Origin: an uncultured Oscillospiraceae bacterium
GTDB lineage: Bacteria > Bacillota > Clostridia > Oscillospirales > Ruminococcaceae
Assembly: GCA_934488695.1 (NCBI GenBank)
Contig: CAKSSH010000023.1
Coordinates: 1 to 24,948 of the forward strand
Direction of reading: 5' to 3'
Length of the DNA stretch: 24,948 nucleotides
The position numbers were made by a program, and so were the translations under genes. The notes beneath the pieces are model-generated. The model was given only the letters and a program-made list of their open reading frames with translations, did no database searches and was not told the DNA's origin. Position 1 is the first letter of the stretch; the number at the start of each line of letters is the position of its first letter. Below are positions 23,209-24,948 of the stretch, piece by piece.

Positions 23209-24411
23209 CTACCGTTTTCTCCGTGTAAGAACCTTGATTTTAGCTTTTAAATTGCTGCCGATTCGACGAATACGACCCTTAATAACCAGTTTCCTGTTCA
23301 CCCAGGGGTCCCCGTTTTTCCAAAGCTGCCCGAAAATTTTATCCAGCTTTTCAAAGGCGGCATAGGCAGCCTCCCAATCCTTGTAAAAAGCTATCTGCCG
23401 AACCACCATAGCCTTATTGCGATCCGGGTCATGAACGACTTTTCGACTCAAGTCGAAATCCTCGGACGGGTTTTCAATAACGTCATACAGTGCCTTGCGC
23501 TGTGTCACCTTATCATACACAAACTTATAATCTCCCGAAATAATTGCCATCTGGCGCTTCGGCTGCTGATAAAATGCCGTATCGCTGAGCACGTAATCAT
23601 GCTTCGGGATTTTGAAGTTCATAATCAGGTCAAACAGGTCGGTATTCGAGGTAAGCCCGTCATATTCCGCAAGCCCCTCCATACGCGGAGCGATAAACGG
23701 AATCCGGATAGCATTCTCAAACACATCAAACCCGTAACTGGGTTTGCCGTTTTTAAAGTTGTTGTTGCCGTGATCGGCCGAAATAAAAATATGATCTCCA
23801 AAGCGCTTGCGCGCATCCCCGATAAACCGGTCAAAAATATCAATATCCTGCCCGTACCCGGTGCGTCCGCTGAAAACGTGCGGAAAATGCACCCACAGAA
23901 AAACCGGCTCCGACCGGTCAATCCTATCCAGCTCATCAATCAGCTCGGCGTAGACTCTTTCGGTCTCGGCGTCGTCTTGCTGAAGCTCCCCCGCAATCGC
24001 CAGGTGCGGCCCGACAAATTGATTAAACAGCAGCTTATCGTGGAGCACGGTGTTTCGGCCGAAGCAGTTGGCGTACTTTGTGAGCGGGGCAGTATAGCTG
24101 GCGCTCCAGATAATATGCGACCGATAGCCCTTTTGCTCCATTAAATCAAACAGCGTCTCTCCGCCCAAATCGTTATAATTTTCCACCCGACTGTACACCT
24201 GTCGGCCGGTCTCGTGACCGTACTTTCCGGTACACATCGCAGTAAACGCCATCGCCGTAGACGGTGCTGCGGTATAGTGACGCCTAAAAACCGTTCCGTT
24301 TTGCGCAAGCTCATCAATATTCGGGGTCTTTCCGGCCCAATAGTGCCCGCCGTAAACCGGCAGATACTGAGTGCACATAGCGTCCTTTGAAATCAGCAAA
24401 ACGTGTTCCAT
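23209..24411 (-). CDS. Sulfatase-fold (alkaline phosphatase superfamily) hydrolase or transferase
   Basis: A 400-residue protein of the sulfatase/alkaline phosphatase superfamily without signal peptide, so probably cytoplasmic. Metal residues: D10 (LLISKDAM), D213/H214 (ISADHGNN), and lysine in GKPSYGFDVFENAIRIPF. At the nucleophile position, nine residues before TGKYGH, stands T52 (APSTAMAF) in place of the Cys/Ser of CxPxR sulfatases, as in phosphodiesterase/pyrophosphatase and phosphoglycerol-transferase branches. It is therefore unlikely to be a formylglycine sulfatase. The basic C-terminal tail (about 365-400) may touch membrane or polymer phosphate. ATG 24411 has AGGAGG 11 bases upstream. 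It is a single gene with its own promoter and terminator; the substrate is unknown. Confidence 0.82.
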   Translation of the reverse strand: MEHVLLISKDAMCTQYLPVYGGHYWAGKTPNIDELAQNGTVFRRHYTAAPSTAMAFTAMCTGKYGHETGRQVYSRVENYNDLGGETLFDLMEQKGYRSHIIWSASYTAPLTKYANCFGRNTVLHDKLLFNQFVGPHLAIAGELQQDDAETERVYAELIDELDRIDRSEPVFLWVHFPHVFSGRTGYGQDIDIFDRFIGDARKRFGDHIFISADHGNNNFKNGKPSYGFDVFENAIRIPFIAPRMEGLAEYDGLTSNTDLFDLIMNFKIPKHDYVLSDTAFYQQPKRQMAIISGDYKFVYDKVTQRKALYDVIENPSEDFDLSRKVVHDPDRNKAMVVRQIAFYKDWEAAYAAFEKLDKIFGQLWKNGDPWVNRKLVIKGRIRRIGSNLKAKIKVLTRRKR

Positions 24412-24456
24412 GTTTGCACAATCCTCCTATCGGCACAAAAAGCGCCTACGCTTTTT

Positions 24457-24484
24457 ATTATAGCATTTTTTTGTTAAAAGTAAA
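24457..24484 (-). promoter_or_regulatory. Sigma-A promoter of the sulfatase-fold gene
   Basis: Read on the minus strand: TTTACT (24484-24479), a 16-base spacer, and TATAAT (24462-24457). A perfect 8-bp hairpin (AAAAAGCG at 24437-24444 with CGCTTTTT at 24449-24456) covers the expected start of transcription. A CcpA cre-like sequence overlaps the -35 (24480-24493). Confidence 0.7.
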
Positions 24485-24496
24485 GCGTTTTCATTT

Positions 24497-24528
24497 AAAA
24501 AGCGGCGGGAGCCTTTCCCGCCGCTTTT
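24497..24528 (-). terminator. Terminator of the HlyC/CorC-family gene
   Basis: A 13-bp perfect stem (24528-24516 with 24510-24498 on the minus strand) has a 5-base loop and a TTTTTAAA tail. It starts 10 bases after the stop codon. Confidence 0.9.
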
Positions 24529-24538
24529 CATGCTATAT

Positions 24539-24948
24539 TCAGTGTGTCATTTCCACCGGTTTCGGTTCCTCCGAAGCGGTGCATTTTACTTCGATTTCAT
24601 CTACCGAATGGTTAGCCACTCGGGTTACCAGCACCTGCAGGCCCTCGAAACTAAAACAATCGCCCGGTACCGGGACCTTGCCGCATTCCTCCATGACCCA
24701 TCCGCTGACCGAGACCCGCTCGGACTGTTTGTTCAATTGAAAGTACTGTGCAAAATCCTCAAAATCCATGGTCGCGTCAACCAGATAGGTATCCGGCGCA
24801 ATACGACGCAGCAGGACCTCCTCCTCGTCATGCTCATCCCATATTTCGCCGACCAATTCCTCCAGAATATCCTCCATGGTTACGATACCGCAGGTGCCGC
24901 CATACTCATCCACCACCACGGCGACCTGCGTTTTTGCTTTCTGAAGCT
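24539..24948 (-). CDS. HlyC/CorC-family (UPF0053) protein, C-terminal part, partial
   Basis: The frame is open from the window edge to TGA 24539, giving about 136 C-terminal residues; the internal GTG at 24919 is not a start. VVVDEYGGTCGIVTMEDILEELVGEI is the end of the second CBS domain of HlyC/CorC (CNNM-CBS) proteins, followed by the transporter-associated CorC_HlyC domain (DEEEVLLRR to VSGWVMEECGKVPVPGDCFSF and TRVANHSVDEIEV). The missing N-terminal part should hold the CNNM membrane domain. These proteins act in divalent metal (Mg2+/Co2+) export or homeostasis; annotations as haemolysin are historical. Direction and distance suggest it is independent of the sulfatase-fold gene. Confidence 0.9.
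   Translation of the reverse strand, partial: LQKAKTQVAVVVDEYGGTCGIVTMEDILEELVGEIWDEHDEEEVLLRRIAPDTYLVDATMDFEDFAQYFQLNKQSERVSVSGWVMEECGKVPVPGDCFSFEGLQVLVTRVANHSVDEIEVKCTASEEPKPVEMTH

Overview
The window looks like chromosomal DNA from an endospore-forming, low-to-mid GC Firmicute of the class Clostridia, probably a gut-type Oscillospirales/Ruminococcaceae relative. The reasons are an SpoIIID regulator with a sigma-E-type promoter, a SpoIIQ-like LytM protein, GGAGG-type ribosome binding sites throughout, near-consensus sigma-A promoters, short U-tailed terminators, and YitT, YhaO/YhaN-like and HlyC/CorC proteins. The species cannot be fixed from the sequence. No integrase, transposase, phage gene or CRISPR array is visible.

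Left part (1-7.9 kb). The 3' tail of an unidentified gene ends in a terminator. spoIIID (+) and a SpoIIQ-like gene (-) then converge on one hairpin. A histidine phosphatase (-) and an XRE-type regulator (+) diverge from back-to-back sigma-A promoters. A YitT/DUF2179 membrane protein (-) follows. A four-gene minus-strand cassette comes next: a large polytopic GT-C-like membrane protein, a DPM1-like GT2, DUF2304 and GtrA. These look like a polyprenyl-phosphate-sugar system that decorates a cell-surface polymer.

Middle (8-16.1 kb). A stand-alone sugar isomerase/epimerase has its own promoter. Next to it is a seven-ORF minus-strand operon that is visibly AT-richer than its flanks: IlvD/Edd-type dehydratase, DapA-family aldolase, a truncated beta-helix (pectate-lyase-like) ORF, SDR dehydrogenase, UlaG-like metallo-hydrolase, KDPG-type aldolase and 2-dehydro-3-deoxygalactonokinase. 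A divergent AraC-type regulator sits at its head. Read as a pathway this is sugar -> lactone (SDR) -> sugar acid (lactonase) -> 2-keto-3-deoxy acid (dehydratase) -> phosphorylation and aldol cleavage. The DapA homologue would be an alternative, non-phosphorylated exit. There is no transporter in the operon. The substrate is not determined, though the beta-helix fragment hints at plant polysaccharide.

Right-middle (16.1-19.4 kb). A GNAT-YoaP acetyltransferase is followed by a DeoR/GlpR regulator broken by at least three frameshifts. Divergent to it is an intact GpsA-like dehydrogenase. A tRNA-Leu(UAG) follows, with its own promoter and terminator.

Right part (19.5-24.9 kb). All genes are on the minus strand. 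A YhaN-like ATPase and a YhaO/SbcD-like nuclease form a two-gene operon. Upstream is an alkaline-phosphatase-superfamily (sulfatase-fold) protein whose nucleophile position is Thr rather than Cys/Ser. The window ends in the C-terminal part of a HlyC/CorC-family CBS-domain membrane protein. I see no clearly undescribed system. The best leads are the composite sugar-acid operon with its decayed beta-helix ORF and leader region, the decaying DeoR gene, and the Thr-type sulfatase-fold enzyme.
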